Positions 34,164 through 43,856 of a stretch of 64,000 bases of DNA are shown here, in pieces. The notes under the pieces are model-generated. The model saw nothing but the letters and a program-made list of their open reading frames with translations. It did not search any database and was not told the DNA's origin. Position 1 is the first letter of the stretch. Every line of letters begins with the position of its first letter. Source of the stretch: Comamonas granuli NBRC 101663 (GTDB lineage: Bacteria > Pseudomonadota > Gammaproteobacteria > Burkholderiales > Burkholderiaceae_C). The DNA lies in contig NZ_BBJX01000014.1 of assembly GCF_000739995.1 (NCBI RefSeq), forward strand, positions 53,596-117,595, in the 5' to 3' direction. The translations under genes and the position numbers were made by a program.

Positions 34164-35093
34164 TCAGGCCGGCGCTGGTGCGTACTGCACCGGGCGGCTG
34201 TAGCGCGGGTCGCGGTGCCAGTCCCAGTAGGTCTGCACGAGCTGGCGCGTGACGGGCCCCACCGCGCCATCGCCCACGGGCTGGCCATCGACGCGCGTGA
34301 CGGGCAGCACGCCGCCGCCCGAGGTGGAGAGAAACACCTCGCGTGCGCCGCGCAGCTCGGCGGCCGGCAGGGCACGCACCTGCAGCGGCAGGCCCGCCGC
34401 CTGCGCCATCTCGAGCACCGTGCGCCGCGTGATGCCCTCGAGCACCCCCTCGGCGGGCGTGACCAGCACGCCCTCGGCGTTCACGCAGAACACGTTGAAG
34501 CCCGGTCCCTCGACCACATGGCCCGCGCCGTCCGAGAGCACCACGGTATCGCCGCCCGCATCGAGCGCGCCGAGCAGGCCCATGGTCAGGTCGTTCCAGT
34601 GGTAGTTCTTGGCGCGCGGGTCCACGCTGTGCGCGGGAATGCGCTGCACGCTGCTGACCACCAGGTTGAGCCCGCGTGCGCGCTGCTCGGCGTTGGCAAT
34701 CCAGACAAAGGGCACGGCAAAAGCGTAGAACTGGTTGACCGCCTGGCGCGGGTCGCGCGAGCCCCAGGGCGGCTGGCCGCGCGTGACGATCATCTCCACA
34801 TACGAGTCGCGCAGGCCCGACAGGCGCACGCAATGCTCCAGCACCGCCGTGATCTGCTCTGCCGTGCGCCCCGGGTCGAGGCGAAAGCGCGCGCAGCTCG
34901 CGAGAAAGCGCTCCAGGTGCGCATCGAGCCGGAAGAAGGCGCCCTGCCACACCGTGACCACGTCGTAGGTCGCGTCCGAGCGCAGAAAGCCCCAGTCGGT
35001 GATGGGGATGGCGGCCTCGCCGATGGGAACGTACTGGCCGCGCACATAGGCGGCGCCCTGGGAGAAGTCGGGGGTGGGGGTGGTGTGTGGCAT
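34164..35093 (-). CDS. Class IV aminotransferase (branched-chain or D-amino-acid type)
   Basis: The 309-residue PLP enzyme starts at 35093 with MPHTTPTPDFSQGAAYVRGQYV. Family features are ITDWGFLRSDATYDVV, the PLP lysine in SVDPRAKNYHWNDL, VVEGPGFNVFCV, and LEGITRRTVLEMA. Class IV members transaminate branched-chain amino acids, D-amino acids or aminodeoxychorismate; the substrate cannot be assigned from these motifs. The palindromic repeat copy 6 lies 70 nt upstream of the start. Confidence 0.9.
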   Translation of the reverse strand: MPHTTPTPDFSQGAAYVRGQYVPIGEAAIPITDWGFLRSDATYDVVTVWQGAFFRLDAHLERFLASCARFRLDPGRTAEQITAVLEHCVRLSGLRDSYVEMIVTRGQPPWGSRDPRQAVNQFYAFAVPFVWIANAEQRARGLNLVVSSVQRIPAHSVDPRAKNYHWNDLTMGLLGALDAGGDTVVLSDGAGHVVEGPGFNVFCVNAEGVLVTPAEGVLEGITRRTVLEMAQAAGLPLQVRALPAAELRGAREVFLSTSGGGVLPVTRVDGQPVGDGAVGPVTRQLVQTYWDWHRDPRYSRPVQYAPAPA

Positions 35094-35162
35094 GCAGCCA
35101 TTGTGGCGCGCCGCGCCGCCTCTGCGGCATACCCGAGCGACACCCTGCGGAACTATCAAAAC

Positions 35163-35204
35163 AATAGCTGCTTGCGCTTGATCAGCAAGCGCCAGGGGCC
35201 TATT
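35163..35204 (+). repeat. Palindromic intergenic repeat, copy 6 (complete)
   Basis: A 42-bp unit from AATAG (35163) to CTATT (35200-35204), with an inner hairpin GCGCTTG (35174-35180), ATCAG, CAAGCGC (35186-35192). The terminal AATAG/CTATT inverted ends and the GCGCTT/AAGCGC hairpin define the family consensus. Confidence 0.8.
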
Positions 35205-35237
35205 TGATGCATAAGGATGAACCAGGGCCGCGGGTTA

Positions 35238-35335
35238 TCCCTGCCCGCACTGGACAATCGTGTGGACAACTCGGGACAAGCGCTGTATGACAACGCCAAG
35301 TCCTTGATTTGCAAGCACAAGGCTTGCGCTGCTGC
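35238..35335 (+). repeat. Diverged ~100-nt intergenic sequence, copy B (partner at 6616-6720)
   Basis: Contains GCACTGGA (35247), TGTGGACAA (35261), CGCCAAGT (35294) and AGCACAAG (35314), then GCTTGCGCTGCTGC, in the same order and similar spacing as the copy at 6616. TGTGGACAA and GTTATCC resemble DnaA-box half-motifs, but no replication gene is near. Confidence 0.55.
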
Positions 35336-35450
35336 ATTTTTGTGCACGCCCGTGCGTGCGCCCGGCTTGCCCCCCAGCCGCACCAGGATGCCGGTTTTTC
35401 GCTAGCATGCCGCGCTTTCCCCTGCACGCGGCCCGCCGCCGCAATCCCCC

Positions 35451-35753
35451 ATGAGCACGAGTCCGTCGCCCGGCATTCCGTTCTTCACCCTGCGCACCGA
35501 GCCCGACGGCCAGCAGTGCGACGCCTGGCCCGAGCACACCCTGCTCGACTCCATGGAACAGGGCGGCATCGCCTGGCCCAGCTCCTGCCGCAGCGGCAAC
35601 TGCCGCACCTGCATCGCACAACTGGCCCAGGGCCAGGTGCGCTACCGCATGGAGTGGCCCGGCCTCACCCCCGAGGAGCACGCCAGCGGCTGCGTGCTGC
35701 CCTGCGTGGCCTACCCCACGTCCGACCTGGTGCTGGAAGTGCCGTCCATCTGA
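35451..35753 (+). CDS. Plant-type [2Fe-2S] ferredoxin
   Basis: The 100-residue protein has the ferredoxin cluster motif C46-x4-C51-x2-C54 (CRSGNCRTC) and the distal C85 in SGCVLPCVAYP. LLDSMEQGGIAWPSSC leads into the cluster. It is a stand-alone electron carrier with no adjacent reductase or oxygenase, so the partner is unknown. The ribBX gene follows after 232 nt. Confidence 0.9.
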   Translation: MSTSPSPGIPFFTLRTEPDGQQCDAWPEHTLLDSMEQGGIAWPSSCRSGNCRTCIAQLAQGQVRYRMEWPGLTPEEHASGCVLPCVAYPTSDLVLEVPSI

Positions 35754-35985
35754 AACGGCGGCCGCACGCCCTGTGGCCCGGATCGGCGCCGCGGCAGCGG
35801 GGGTGAACTAAAATCCCCTCTTTCGGGCCGTGCCGCATCCAGCGCGTGCGCCCCCCGTGCGGCAGCGCCGCATCGCTCGTTCTTTGGCAAGGCCTGCGGG
35901 GCGGTCCGGCCCGCCTGGCAGCACCGGGGAACCCGCGTTGCGCTCGGCCACCCGGTGCGCCCCTCCCCCAGACGAAAGCTTGCGC

Positions 35986-37107
35986 ATGAACACCACCCCC
36001 ACCCCCGCGCCGATCTCGCCGGTGCAAGACATCGTTGCCGAGCTGCGCGCCGGGCGCATGGTCATCCTCGTGGACGAGGAAGACCGCGAGAACGAGGGCG
36101 ACCTGGTCCTGGCCGCCGACCATGTGACGCCCGAGGCCATCAACTTCATGGCGCGCTTCGGCCGCGGGCTGATCTGCCTGACGCTCACGCGCGAGCGCTG
36201 CGAATTCCTCAAGCTCCCGCCCATGGCGGCGCGCAACGGCACCGTGTACAGCACGGCCTTCACCGTCTCCATCGAGGCGGCCGAGGGCGTGACCACCGGC
36301 ATCTCCGCCGCCGACCGCGCGCGCACCGTGCAGGTGGCCGTGGCCAAGGCAAGTCAGCCGAGCGACCTGGTGCAGCCCGGCCACATCTTCCCGCTGCAGG
36401 CCGTCGATGGCGGCGTGCTCATGCGCGCGGGCCACACCGAGGCCGGCTGCGACCTCGCTGCCATGGCCGGCTGCAGCCCCGCTGCCGTGATCTGCGAGAT
36501 CATGAAGGACGACGGCACCATGGCGCGCCTGCCCGACCTGCAGCTCTTTGCCGCGGAGCACGGCATCAAGATCGGCACCATTGCCGCCCTCATCGAATAC
36601 CGCAGCCGCACCGAGTCCCTGGTCGAGAAGGTGGGCCAGCGCCCGCTGCGCACGGCCTTTGGCGACTTCACCGCCCACGCCTTCCGCGACAAGCCCAGCG
36701 GTGCCGTGCACCTGGCGCTGGTGCAGGGCCAGTGGGGCGCCGACGAGGTCGTGCCCGTGCGCGTGCACGAGCCGCTGTCGGTGTTCGACGTGCTGGAGGT
36801 GCACCGCTCCATGCACTCCTGGAGCCTGGACACCAGCCTGGCCTACATCGCCCAGCAGGGGCGCGGCGTGGCCGTGCTGCTCAACTGCGGCGAGTCGGGC
36901 GCGCAACTGCTGGAGCAGTTCGAAGGCAAGGCCCGCGCCGCCCAGGCGCCCGAGCGTGGCCGCATGGACCTGCGCACCTACGGCGTGGGCGCGCAGATCC
37001 TGCGCGAAGTGGGCGTTGCCAAGATGCAGCTCATGGGCCAGCCGCGCCGCCTGCCCAGCATGGCGGGCTACGGGCTCGAGATCACCGGATACATCCCCAA
37101 GGAATAA
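35986..37107 (+). CDS. ribB: 3,4-Dihydroxy-2-butanone-4-phosphate synthase with degenerate GTP cyclohydrolase II domain (RibBX)
   Basis: The 373-residue protein has a complete N-terminal RibB domain ([43 protein letters not shown]), which makes the four-carbon precursor of riboflavin from ribulose-5-phosphate. The C-terminal half has the overall GTP cyclohydrolase II layout ([31 protein letters not shown]) but lacks the three cysteines that bind catalytic zinc. It is therefore probably inactive, as in the known betaproteobacterial RibBX proteins. An active RibA should lie elsewhere. The start at 35986 (MNTTPTPAP) is preferred over an upstream extension. ribH follows 10 nt later. Confidence 0.93.
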   Translation: MNTTPTPAPISPVQDIVAELRAGRMVILVDEEDRENEGDLVLAADHVTPEAINFMARFGRGLICLTLTRERCEFLKLPPMAARNGTVYSTAFTVSIEAAEGVTTGISAADRARTVQVAVAKASQPSDLVQPGHIFPLQAVDGGVLMRAGHTEAGCDLAAMAGCSPAAVICEIMKDDGTMARLPDLQLFAAEHGIKIGTIAALIEYRSRTESLVEKVGQRPLRTAFGDFTAHAFRDKPSGAVHLALVQGQWGADEVVPVRVHEPLSVFDVLEVHRSMHSWSLDTSLAYIAQQGRGVAVLLNCGESGAQLLEQFEGKARAAQAPERGRMDLRTYGVGAQILREVGVAKMQLMGQPRRLPSMAGYGLEITGYIPKE

Positions 37108-37117
37108 GGAACACCCC

Positions 37118-37582
37118 ATGTTTGGCGCAGAAAAAGGAACGGGCGACCGGCTCGACGGCAAGAAGCTGCACATCGGCGTCGTGCAGGCGCGCTTCAACGA
37201 AAGCATCACCAACGCCCTGTGGGAGGCCTGCCGCACCGCCCTGCTGGACCTGGGCGTGCAGGACAAGCACATCCGCCACGTCCTCGTGCCCGGCGCCCTG
37301 GAAGTGCCCGTGGCGCTGCAGGCCCTGGCCGAGCAGGATGAATACGACGCCCTGATCGCGCTGGGCTGCATCATCCGCGGCGAGACCTACCACTTCGAGC
37401 TCGTGGCCAACGAGTCGGGTGCCGGCGTCTCGCGCGTGGCGCTGGACTACCACCTGCCCGTGGCCAACGCCATCCTGACGACGGAAAACCTGGAACAGGC
37501 CATTGCGCGCCAGACCGAGAAGGGGCGTGACGCCGCCCACGTCGCCGTGGAAATGGCCAACCTGCTGGACGCGCTGTCATGA
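37118..37582 (+). CDS. ribH: 6,7-Dimethyl-8-ribityllumazine synthase
   Basis: The 154-residue protein forms the lumazine precursor of riboflavin in a large icosahedral or smaller assembly. Conserved blocks are [33 protein letters not shown] (substrate pocket), [22 protein letters not shown] with the catalytic histidine, and [15 protein letters not shown]. The nusB start overlaps its stop as ATGA, a common arrangement. Confidence 0.97.
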   Translation: MFGAEKGTGDRLDGKKLHIGVVQARFNESITNALWEACRTALLDLGVQDKHIRHVLVPGALEVPVALQALAEQDEYDALIALGCIIRGETYHFELVANESGAGVSRVALDYHLPVANAILTTENLEQAIARQTEKGRDAAHVAVEMANLLDALS

Positions 37583-38106
37583 GCACCACCCCGCCTCCCG
37601 CACAGCCCCGCGTCCCGGGCCGCACGCGCACGGGCGCGCGCAAGGCGTCGAGCAAGCCGGGGCGCACGCGCGCACGCGAGTTTGCGCTGCAGGGGCTGTA
37701 CCAGCACCTGGTCGGGCGCAACGAGGCCGCGGCCATCGACCTGTTCACGCGCGACCTCTCGGGCTTTCACAAGGCCGACACCGCACACTACGACGCCCTG
37801 CTGCACGGCTGCATCGCCAGCGCCGCCGACCTGGACGGCCTGATCGCCCCGCTGCTGGACCGCCCGCTGGCCGAGATCTCGCCCATCGAGCACGCCGTCA
37901 TGTGGATAGGCGCCTACGAATTCCAGCACTGCCTGGACGTGCCCTGGCGCGTGGTGCTCAACGAGTGCATCGAACTGGCCAAGGAGTTTGGCGGCACCGA
38001 TGGGCACAAGTACGTCAACGGGGTGCTCGGCGGCCTGGCGCCGCGCCTGCGCGCCGCCGAAGTAGCCGCAGACGCCCAGGACACGGGCAGGAAGCCCGCA
38101 CCATGA
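37579..38106 (+). CDS. nusB: Transcription antitermination factor NusB
   Basis: The 175-residue RNA-binding protein has the NusB helical fold with [61 protein letters not shown]. It binds boxA RNA with NusE in rRNA transcription. A basic tail precedes the conserved domain. ATGA overlaps join it to ribH upstream and to the aminotransferase downstream. Confidence 0.96.
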   Translation: MSTTPPPAQPRVPGRTRTGARKASSKPGRTRAREFALQGLYQHLVGRNEAAAIDLFTRDLSGFHKADTAHYDALLHGCIASAADLDGLIAPLLDRPLAEISPIEHAVMWIGAYEFQHCLDVPWRVVLNECIELAKEFGGTDGHKYVNGVLGGLAPRLRAAEVAADAQDTGRKPAP

Positions 38107-39287
38107 AGCTCTCCACGCGCGCCCAGCGCATCGAACCCTTTTACGTGATGGAAGTGGCCAAGGCCGCGCAGGCCCTGGCACGCGAGGTGGCCGGCACGCG
38201 CGCGCCCATGATCTTCCTCAACATCGGCGAGCCCGACTTCACCGCGCCGCCGCTCGTGCAGGAGGCCGCCGAGCGCGCCATCCGCGCAGGCCATACGCAG
38301 TACACCAATGCCCTGGGCCTGGAGGCCCTGCGCGAGCGCATCAGCGCCTGGTACCAGCAGCGCTTTGGCGTGCAGGTGCCGGCGCGGCGCATCGTCGTGA
38401 CGGCCGGGGCCTCGGCTGCGCTGCAGCTGGCCTGCCTGGCCCTGATCGACGCGGGCGACGAAATCCTCATGCCCGACCCCAGTTACCCCTGCAACCGGCA
38501 CTTCGTGAGTGCGGCCGAGGGGCGCGCGGTGCTCATCCCCACCACCGCCGAGGAGCGCTTCCAGCTCAGCGGCGAGAAGGTGCGCGCGGCCTGGAACGAG
38601 CACACCCGCGGCGTGCTGCTGGCCTCGCCCTCCAACCCCACGGGCACCTCGATCGCGCCCGAGGAGCTCGCGCGCATCCATGCCGTGGTGCAGGAGCGCG
38701 GCGGCATCACGCTCATCGACGAGATCTACCTGGGCCTGTCCTACGAAGAGCATTTCGGCCACACGGCCCTGGCCATCGACGACCACATCATCAGCATCAA
38801 CAGCTTCAGCAAGTACTTCAACATGACGGGCTGGCGCCTGGGCTGGATGGTGGTGCCGGAAAGCCTAGTGCCCGTGGTCGAGCGCCTGGCGCAAAACCTG
38901 TTCATCTGCGCCAGCACCGTCGCGCAGCACGCCGCCCTGGCCTGCTTCGAGCCCGAGAGCATTGCCGAATACGAACGCCGGCGCGCCGAGTTCAAGGCGC
39001 GGCGCGACTACTTCATCCCCGAACTGCAGCGCCTGGGCCTGGCCGTGCCGGTGATGCCCGACGGCGCCTTCTACGCCTGGGCCGACTGCAGCGCCGCCTG
39101 CGAACGCCTGGGCGTGAGCGGGAGCTGGGACTTCGCCTTCGAGCTCATGCGCCGGGCCCACCTGGCCATCACCCCCGGGCGCGACTTCGGCACCCACGAC
39201 CCAGCACGCTACGTGCGCTTCTCCACGGCCAACTCCATGGCACAGTTGCAAGAGTCGGTGGCGCGGCTGCAAACCATACTGGGCTGA
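38103..39287 (+). CDS. Fold-type I pyridoxal-phosphate aminotransferase
   Basis: The 394-residue enzyme is an aspartate-aminotransferase-superfamily member. [14 protein letters not shown], the PLP-binding [36 protein letters not shown] and the Schiff-base lysine in [16 protein letters not shown] are all in order. Paralogues of this class are annotated as aspartate, alanine or general amino-acid transaminases, and the substrate cannot be fixed here. Its ATG overlaps the nusB stop (38103-38106), continuing the ribBX-ribH-nusB operon. Confidence 0.92.
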   Translation: MKLSTRAQRIEPFYVMEVAKAAQALAREVAGTRAPMIFLNIGEPDFTAPPLVQEAAERAIRAGHTQYTNALGLEALRERISAWYQQRFGVQVPARRIVVTAGASAALQLACLALIDAGDEILMPDPSYPCNRHFVSAAEGRAVLIPTTAEERFQLSGEKVRAAWNEHTRGVLLASPSNPTGTSIAPEELARIHAVVQERGGITLIDEIYLGLSYEEHFGHTALAIDDHIISINSFSKYFNMTGWRLGWMVVPESLVPVVERLAQNLFICASTVAQHAALACFEPESIAEYERRRAEFKARRDYFIPELQRLGLAVPVMPDGAFYAWADCSAACERLGVSGSWDFAFELMRRAHLAITPGRDFGTHDPARYVRFSTANSMAQLQESVARLQTILG

Positions 39288-39288
39288 G

Positions 39289-39701
<413 letters not shown>

Positions 39702-39705
<4 letters not shown>

Positions 39706-40406
39706 ATGACTCCAACCTGTCCATCCTGAACCTGGTGCTGCACGCCAGCTGGGTGGTACAGCTCGTCATGCTGCTGCTGCTGTGCGTCTCGGTCGCCAGT
39801 TGGGCCGCCATCTTCCGCAAGCTGTTCGCCTTGAAGCGCGTGAAGACGCTCAACGACGAATTCGAGCGTGACTTCTGGTCCGGCACCAGCCTCAACGACC
39901 TGTACGCCAGCGCCGTGCAGAACGCCAAGAACGCCGGACCCATGGAGCGCATCTTCGCCAGCGGCATGCGCGAATACCAGAAGCTGCGCGAGCGCCGCAT
40001 TGCCGACCCCGGCACCTTGCTCGACGGCGCGCGCCGCGCCATGCGTGCGAGCTTCCAGCGCGAGATGGACGTGGTCGAATCCCAGCTCTCCTTCCTCGGC
40101 TCGGTGGCCTCGGTCAGCCCCTACGTGGGCCTGTTCGGCACGGTGTGGGGCATCATGCACGCCTTCACGGGCTTTGCCGGCATGGAGCAGGTCACGCTGG
40201 CCACCGTGGCCCCGGGCATCGCCGAGGCCCTGGTGGCCACGGCCATCGGCCTGTTCGCGGCCATTCCCGCGGTGGTCGCCTACAACCGCTTTGCGCGCGA
40301 CATCGACCGCGTGGCCATCCACCAGGAGACCTTCATCGAGGAGTTCTCCAACATCCTGCAGCGCAACCTGGGTGCCCACCCGGTGGCCACGCCCTCGGGG
40401 CACTGA
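39702..40406 (+). CDS. tolQ: Tol-Pal system protein TolQ
   Basis: The 234-residue inner-membrane protein is a MotA/ExbB-type proton-channel subunit with three helices. Helix one is at residues 14-38 (SWVVQLVMLLLLCVSVASWAA), and helices two and three carry SVSPYVGLFGTVWGIM and GLFAAIPAVVAYNRF. It energises outer-membrane constriction at division with TolR and TolA. Start 39702 overlaps the ybgC stop. Confidence 0.96.
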
Positions 40407-40424
40407 CGCACAAGGAAGCCGCGC

Positions 40425-40850
40425 ATGCCCACCATGGCCCCCCGCGGCGCCGGACGGCGCCGCTCGATGAACGAGATCAACATGGTGCCCTTCATCGACG
40501 TGATGCTGGTGCTGCTCATCATCTTCATGGTGACGGCGCCCATGCTCACGCCCGGGGCCATCGATGTACCCAGCGTGGGCAAAAGCAGGAACCAGCCCAA
40601 GAGCTTCGCCACGGTGGTCGTCACCAAGGACGGCTCGCTGCGCTGGAAGACGCGCGACGCCGAGCGCAGCATGAACACGCGCGAGATCGGCGCGGCGGCA
40701 CTGCAGTGGCAGCAGGCCCAACCGGGCGAGTCGGCCGTCATCATCGCCGCGGACAAGTCCGTGAGCTACGAAGCCGTGGTCAAGGCCATGGACGCGCTGC
40801 AAAGGGCCGGCGTGCAGCGCGTGGGCCTGTCCGTCAAGCAGGGCGGCTGA
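40425..40850 (+). CDS. tolR: Tol-Pal system protein TolR
   Basis: The 141-residue ExbD/TolR protein has one transmembrane helix containing the proton-binding aspartate (MVPFIDVMLVLLIIFMVT). A periplasmic domain follows, ending MDALQRAGVQRVGLSVKQG. It is 18 nt after tolQ and before tolA in the same operon. Confidence 0.96.
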   Translation: MPTMAPRGAGRRRSMNEINMVPFIDVMLVLLIIFMVTAPMLTPGAIDVPSVGKSRNQPKSFATVVVTKDGSLRWKTRDAERSMNTREIGAAALQWQQAQPGESAVIIAADKSVSYEAVVKAMDALQRAGVQRVGLSVKQGG

Positions 40851-40869
40851 GCGCCGCCCACCCCGCCGC

Positions 40870-41859
40870 ATGCACGCCCACGACGACCGCGACCAACTGG
40901 CCCCGCCCCACGCACCGGCGCGCGTGCGCGCCATCGTGCTGGCCGTGCTCGTGCATGCGCTGCTCATTGCCGCCCTGACCTGGGGCGTGAACTGGAAGAC
41001 GGCCACCGACCAGCCCGCCGTGCAGGCCGAGCTCTGGGCCGCCGTGCCGCAGCAGGCCGCGCCGCGCGCCGAACCCGAGCCGCAGCCCGAGCCCACCCCC
41101 ACGCCGCCGCCGCCGCCCCCGCAGCCCGTGCCCGCTCCCCCCCCACCGCCGCCGCCACCGCGCCAGGCCGAGCCCGACACGCGCGAGGCCGACCTGGCCA
41201 TCGAGCGCGAGAAAAAGCGCATCGAGAAGGAAAAGAAAGAGAAGGAGCGCGCGCAGCAGTTGGAGCGCGACAAGCGCGAACGCGAACGCAAGGAAGAAGA
41301 GCGCCGCGCCCAGGAAAAGGAACGCCTGCAGAAGGAAAAGGAACGCCTGCAGAAGGAAAAGGAAAAGCAGCGCGAGAAGGAACGCCTGGAAAAGCTGGAA
41401 AAGCAGAAACAGCAGGCCGAAGACAAGAAGCGCCAGGAAGCCGAGGAAAAGCGCAAGCAGGAAGCCATCGACAAGGCCAACGCCAAGGCCGCCGAGGAGC
41501 GGCGCCAGGAGGCCCTGCGCCGCATGCAGGGCCTGGCCGGCGCCACCGGCGGCGCCAATGCCACAGGCACGGCCCAGCGCGACGCCGGCCCTTCGGGCAG
41601 CTACGGTGGCCGGGTGGCCGCCAAGGTCAAGCCCAATATCGTCTACCCCGACGCCGTGGCGGGCAACCCGCGCGCCGAGGTGGAGGTGCGCGCCGCACCC
41701 GACGGCACCATCACCGGCGTGCGCCTGACGCAATCGAGCGGCAACAAGGCCTGGGACGACGCCGTGCTGCGCGCCCTGCAGAAGACCGAAACCCTGCCGC
41801 GCGACGTGGACGGTCGCGTGCCCTCCTCGCTGGTCATCGGCTTTAGGCCCAAGGACTGA
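40870..41859 (+). CDS. tolA: Tol-Pal system protein TolA
   Basis: The 329-residue protein has an N-terminal inner-membrane helix (AIVLAVLVHALLIAALTWG). A proline-rich stretch follows (about 70-95), then a long Lys/Glu/Arg/Gln-rich coiled coil (about 105-215) spanning the periplasm. A TonB-like C-terminal domain ends it (YPDAVAGNPRAEVEVRAAPDGTITGV...VLRALQKTETLP). It links TolQR to the outer membrane. The usual tolB and pal genes do not follow; trhP comes next. Confidence 0.95.
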   Translation: MHAHDDRDQLAPPHAPARVRAIVLAVLVHALLIAALTWGVNWKTATDQPAVQAELWAAVPQQAAPRAEPEPQPEPTPTPPPPPPQPVPAPPPPPPPPRQAEPDTREADLAIEREKKRIEKEKKEKERAQQLERDKRERERKEEERRAQEKERLQKEKERLQKEKEKQREKERLEKLEKQKQQAEDKKRQEAEEKRKQEAIDKANAKAAEERRQEALRRMQGLAGATGGANATGTAQRDAGPSGSYGGRVAAKVKPNIVYPDAVAGNPRAEVEVRAAPDGTITGVRLTQSSGNKAWDDAVLRALQKTETLPRDVDGRVPSSLVIGFRPKD

Positions 41860-41937
41860 GAGGCCGACCCTTTCACCGCTGGGTGCTCCCGTGCCGCCGC
41901 GCACACGGCCCGGGGCCCTGGCAGACAATCACACACC

Positions 41938-43302
41938 ATGACCCTCAAAAGCCCCGAACTGCTGCTGCCCGCCGGCTCACTGGAGAAAATGCGCGCCGCC
42001 TACGACTTCGGCGCCGACGCCGTATACGCCGGCCAGCCACGCTACTCCCTGCGCGCGCGCAACAACGAGTTCCGCCTGGAGCAGATCGCCCAGGGCATCA
42101 ACGAGGCGCATGCGCGTGGCAAGAAGTTCTTCGTCACCAGCAACCTCATTGCGCACAACGACAAGGTGCGCACCTACCTGCGCGACATCGAGCCCGTGAT
42201 CGCCTGCCAGCCCGACGCCTTCATCATGGCCGACCCCGGCCTGATCATGATGGTCAAGGAAAAGTGGCCCGAGACCGAAATCCACCTCTCGGTGCAGGCC
42301 AACACCACCAACTACGCCACGGTGAAGTTCTGGCAAAAGGCGGGCGTGTCGCGCATCATCCTCTCGCGCGAGCTGAGCCTGGACGAGATCGAGAAAATCC
42401 GCCAGGAATGCCCCGACATGGAGCTGGAGGTGTTCGTGCACGGCGCGCTGTGCATCGCCTACTCAGGCCGCTGCCTGCTCTCGGGCTACTTCAACCGACG
42501 CGACCCCAACCAGGGCACCTGCACCAACGCCTGCCGCTGGAACTACGCCACGCACGAGGCCGATGTGGACCCGAACACCGGCGAGGCCATGGCCGCACGC
42601 ATGGAGGGCGGCTTCAACTTCAACCAGGCCCAGGAGGAAGGCAACACCGCCTTTGCCTCGTGCGGCGGCGGCGCGCGCCACCCGCTGGCCGACAAGGTCT
42701 ATCTGCTGGAAGAGAAGGAACGCCCCGGCCAGCTCATGCCCATCATGGAAGACGAGCACGGCACCTACATCATGAACAGCAAGGACCTGCGCGCCGTCGA
42801 GCATGTGCAGCGCCTGGTGCAGATCGGCGTCGATTCGCTCAAGATCGAGGGGCGCACCAAGAGCCAGTACTACGTCTCGCGCACGGCGCAGATCTACCGC
42901 CGCGCCATCGACGACGCCGTGGCCGGCCGCCCGTTCAACCCCGAGCTCATCACCGAGCTCGAAGGCCTGTCCAACCGCGGCTACACGCCGGGCTTTCTGG
43001 AGCGGCGCCCGGCGAACGACTACCAGAACTACGAAACCGGCAGCTCCGAGGCGCGGCGCAGCCAGTTCGTGGGCGAGGTCAAGGCGGTGCAGGACGGCTG
43101 GGCCGAGGTGGAAACCAAGAACCGCTTCGACGTGGGCGACCGGCTGGAGATCATCCACCCCCAGGGCAACCGCGTGGTGCGGCTGGAGCGCATGCGGGGC
43201 CTGGACGGCGCCGAACTGCAATTCGCCTCGGGCAGCCCGCTGCGCGTGCGCATTCCGCTGGGCGGCCCGGCCGAGGGTGCGCTGATCGCCAAATTGCTCT
43301 AG
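41938..43302 (+). CDS. trhP: U32-family tRNA hydroxylation protein TrhP (YegQ-like)
   Basis: The 454-residue protein has the U32 peptidase-family core. Its signature is ELEVFVHGALCIAYSGRCLLSGYF, then C-rich GTCTNACRW, which supplies the family's conserved cysteines. The length matches YegQ/TrhP (about 450) rather than RlhA (about 650), so it should take part in 5-hydroxyuridine formation at tRNA wobble U34. No protease activity is expected. Its stop at 43300-43302 abuts repeat copy 7. It follows tolA by 78 nt. Confidence 0.93.
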   Translation: MTLKSPELLLPAGSLEKMRAAYDFGADAVYAGQPRYSLRARNNEFRLEQIAQGINEAHARGKKFFVTSNLIAHNDKVRTYLRDIEPVIACQPDAFIMADPGLIMMVKEKWPETEIHLSVQANTTNYATVKFWQKAGVSRIILSRELSLDEIEKIRQECPDMELEVFVHGALCIAYSGRCLLSGYFNRRDPNQGTCTNACRWNYATHEADVDPNTGEAMAARMEGGFNFNQAQEEGNTAFASCGGGARHPLADKVYLLEEKERPGQLMPIMEDEHGTYIMNSKDLRAVEHVQRLVQIGVDSLKIEGRTKSQYYVSRTAQIYRRAIDDAVAGRPFNPELITELEGLSNRGYTPGFLERRPANDYQNYETGSSEARRSQFVGEVKAVQDGWAEVETKNRFDVGDRLEIIHPQGNRVVRLERMRGLDGAELQFASGSPLRVRIPLGGPAEGALIAKLL

Positions 43303-43350
43303 TTTTTGTAGCTGCTTGCGCTTGCCAGATCAGGGCAAACTCAAGAAAAC
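43303..43350 (+). repeat. AGCTG...GCGCTT intergenic repeat, copy 7 (mostly 5' half)
   Basis: GTTTTTGTAGCTGCTTGCGCTTGCC starts one base after the trhP stop (quoted in parts: GTAGCTG, CTTGCGCTTG). A weaker inner pair TTGCC/GGCAA closes it. It matches the left half of the dispersed family. Confidence 0.65.
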
Positions 43351-43445
43351 ACTGAATAAATCTCAGAACGCAGGGGCACAGGCGGTGGCACAGGTCGGCG
43401 CCCGGCATGCGAGCCTGCGCGCCCTTGCACCCCCTGCCATGCAAT

Positions 43446-43464
43446 AGGGCGGCCAAGCCGCCCT
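43446..43464. other. GC-rich hairpin between trhP and sorB
   Basis: AGGGCGGC (43446-43453), loop CAA, GCCGCCCT (43457-43464) is a perfect 8-bp stem in the 194-bp gap between the convergent trhP and sorB genes. No T tract follows on either strand, so it is not a classic terminator. Confidence 0.5.
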
Positions 43465-43496
43465 CCGTCCATGCCCGGTACGGCGCATGCCGCCGC

Positions 43497-43823
43497 TCAG
43501 GGCTGTCGGCTGGCGCGGCTCACATACAAAGCGATGGCGGCGATCTCGGCATCGCTGAGCCCCGCCCTGAACGAGGGCATGGAACCGATGCCGTCGCGCA
43601 GGGCACGGGTCACGCGCGCGGCGTCGGGCTGCAGCTCGTCGAACACCGGGCCGATGGCGCCTTCGGCGCCGGCGTCCTTGAGCGTGTGGCACAGGGCGCA
43701 AGCCGGCGTGGTCGTGGTGAACAGCTTCTTGCCCAGGGCCATCTGTGCGGCTTCGTCGGCCTGGGCGGGAACGGCCAGTGCGGCGGCGGCCAGAGCAGCG
43801 GTCTGGAGCAGGGTCTTCATCAT
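43497..43823 (-). CDS. sorB: Sulfite dehydrogenase cytochrome c subunit SorB
   Basis: The 108-residue periplasmic c-type cytochrome has a signal peptide (KTLLQTAALAAAALAVPAQA), the heme motif C42-A-L-C45-H46 and an axial methionine in GIGSMPSFRAGLSD. It accepts electrons from the molybdenum subunit. The start at 43823 (MMKTLLQTA) is chosen because the longer frame adds residues before the signal. It lies 97 nt after sorA, the gap holding a strong hairpin. Confidence 0.9.
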   Translation of the reverse strand: MMKTLLQTAALAAAALAVPAQADEAAQMALGKKLFTTTTPACALCHTLKDAGAEGAIGPVFDELQPDAARVTRALRDGIGSMPSFRAGLSDAEIAAIALYVSRASRQP

Positions 43824-43856
43824 GGAAAGGTCTCGTAAAAAAGGGACGTGAAAGCG

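Larger units (their letters stand above)
35094..35450. other. 357-bp divergent intergenic region
   Basis: It separates the class IV aminotransferase (minus) from the ferredoxin gene (plus). It holds palindromic repeat copy 6 (35163-35204), then the diverged ~100-nt sequence shared with 6616-6720 (35238-35335), then about 110 nt leading to the ferredoxin start. No credible small gene is seen; short frames here lack ribosome sites and composition. Confidence 0.7.

Noticed and set aside
35238..35335. Replication origin or DnaA-box cluster
   Set aside because: TGTGGACAA and GTTATCC only resemble DnaA boxes; there is no dnaA, dnaN or gidA nearby, and a related sequence occurs in another ordinary gap.
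35156..35427. Small genes in the aminotransferase-ferredoxin gap
   Set aside because: Short frames on both strands lack ribosome sites and run through repeat sequences; none looks like a protein.
35754..35985. FMN riboswitch ahead of ribBX
   Set aside because: I looked for the RFN conserved blocks (GGGGCAGGGTGAAA-like, CCGACC, AGTCCGCGA) and did not find them in the leader.
41080..41480. Repeat array in tolA
   Set aside because: The purine-rich and CCG-rich repeats encode the proline-rich and coiled-coil parts typical of TolA and need no other explanation.
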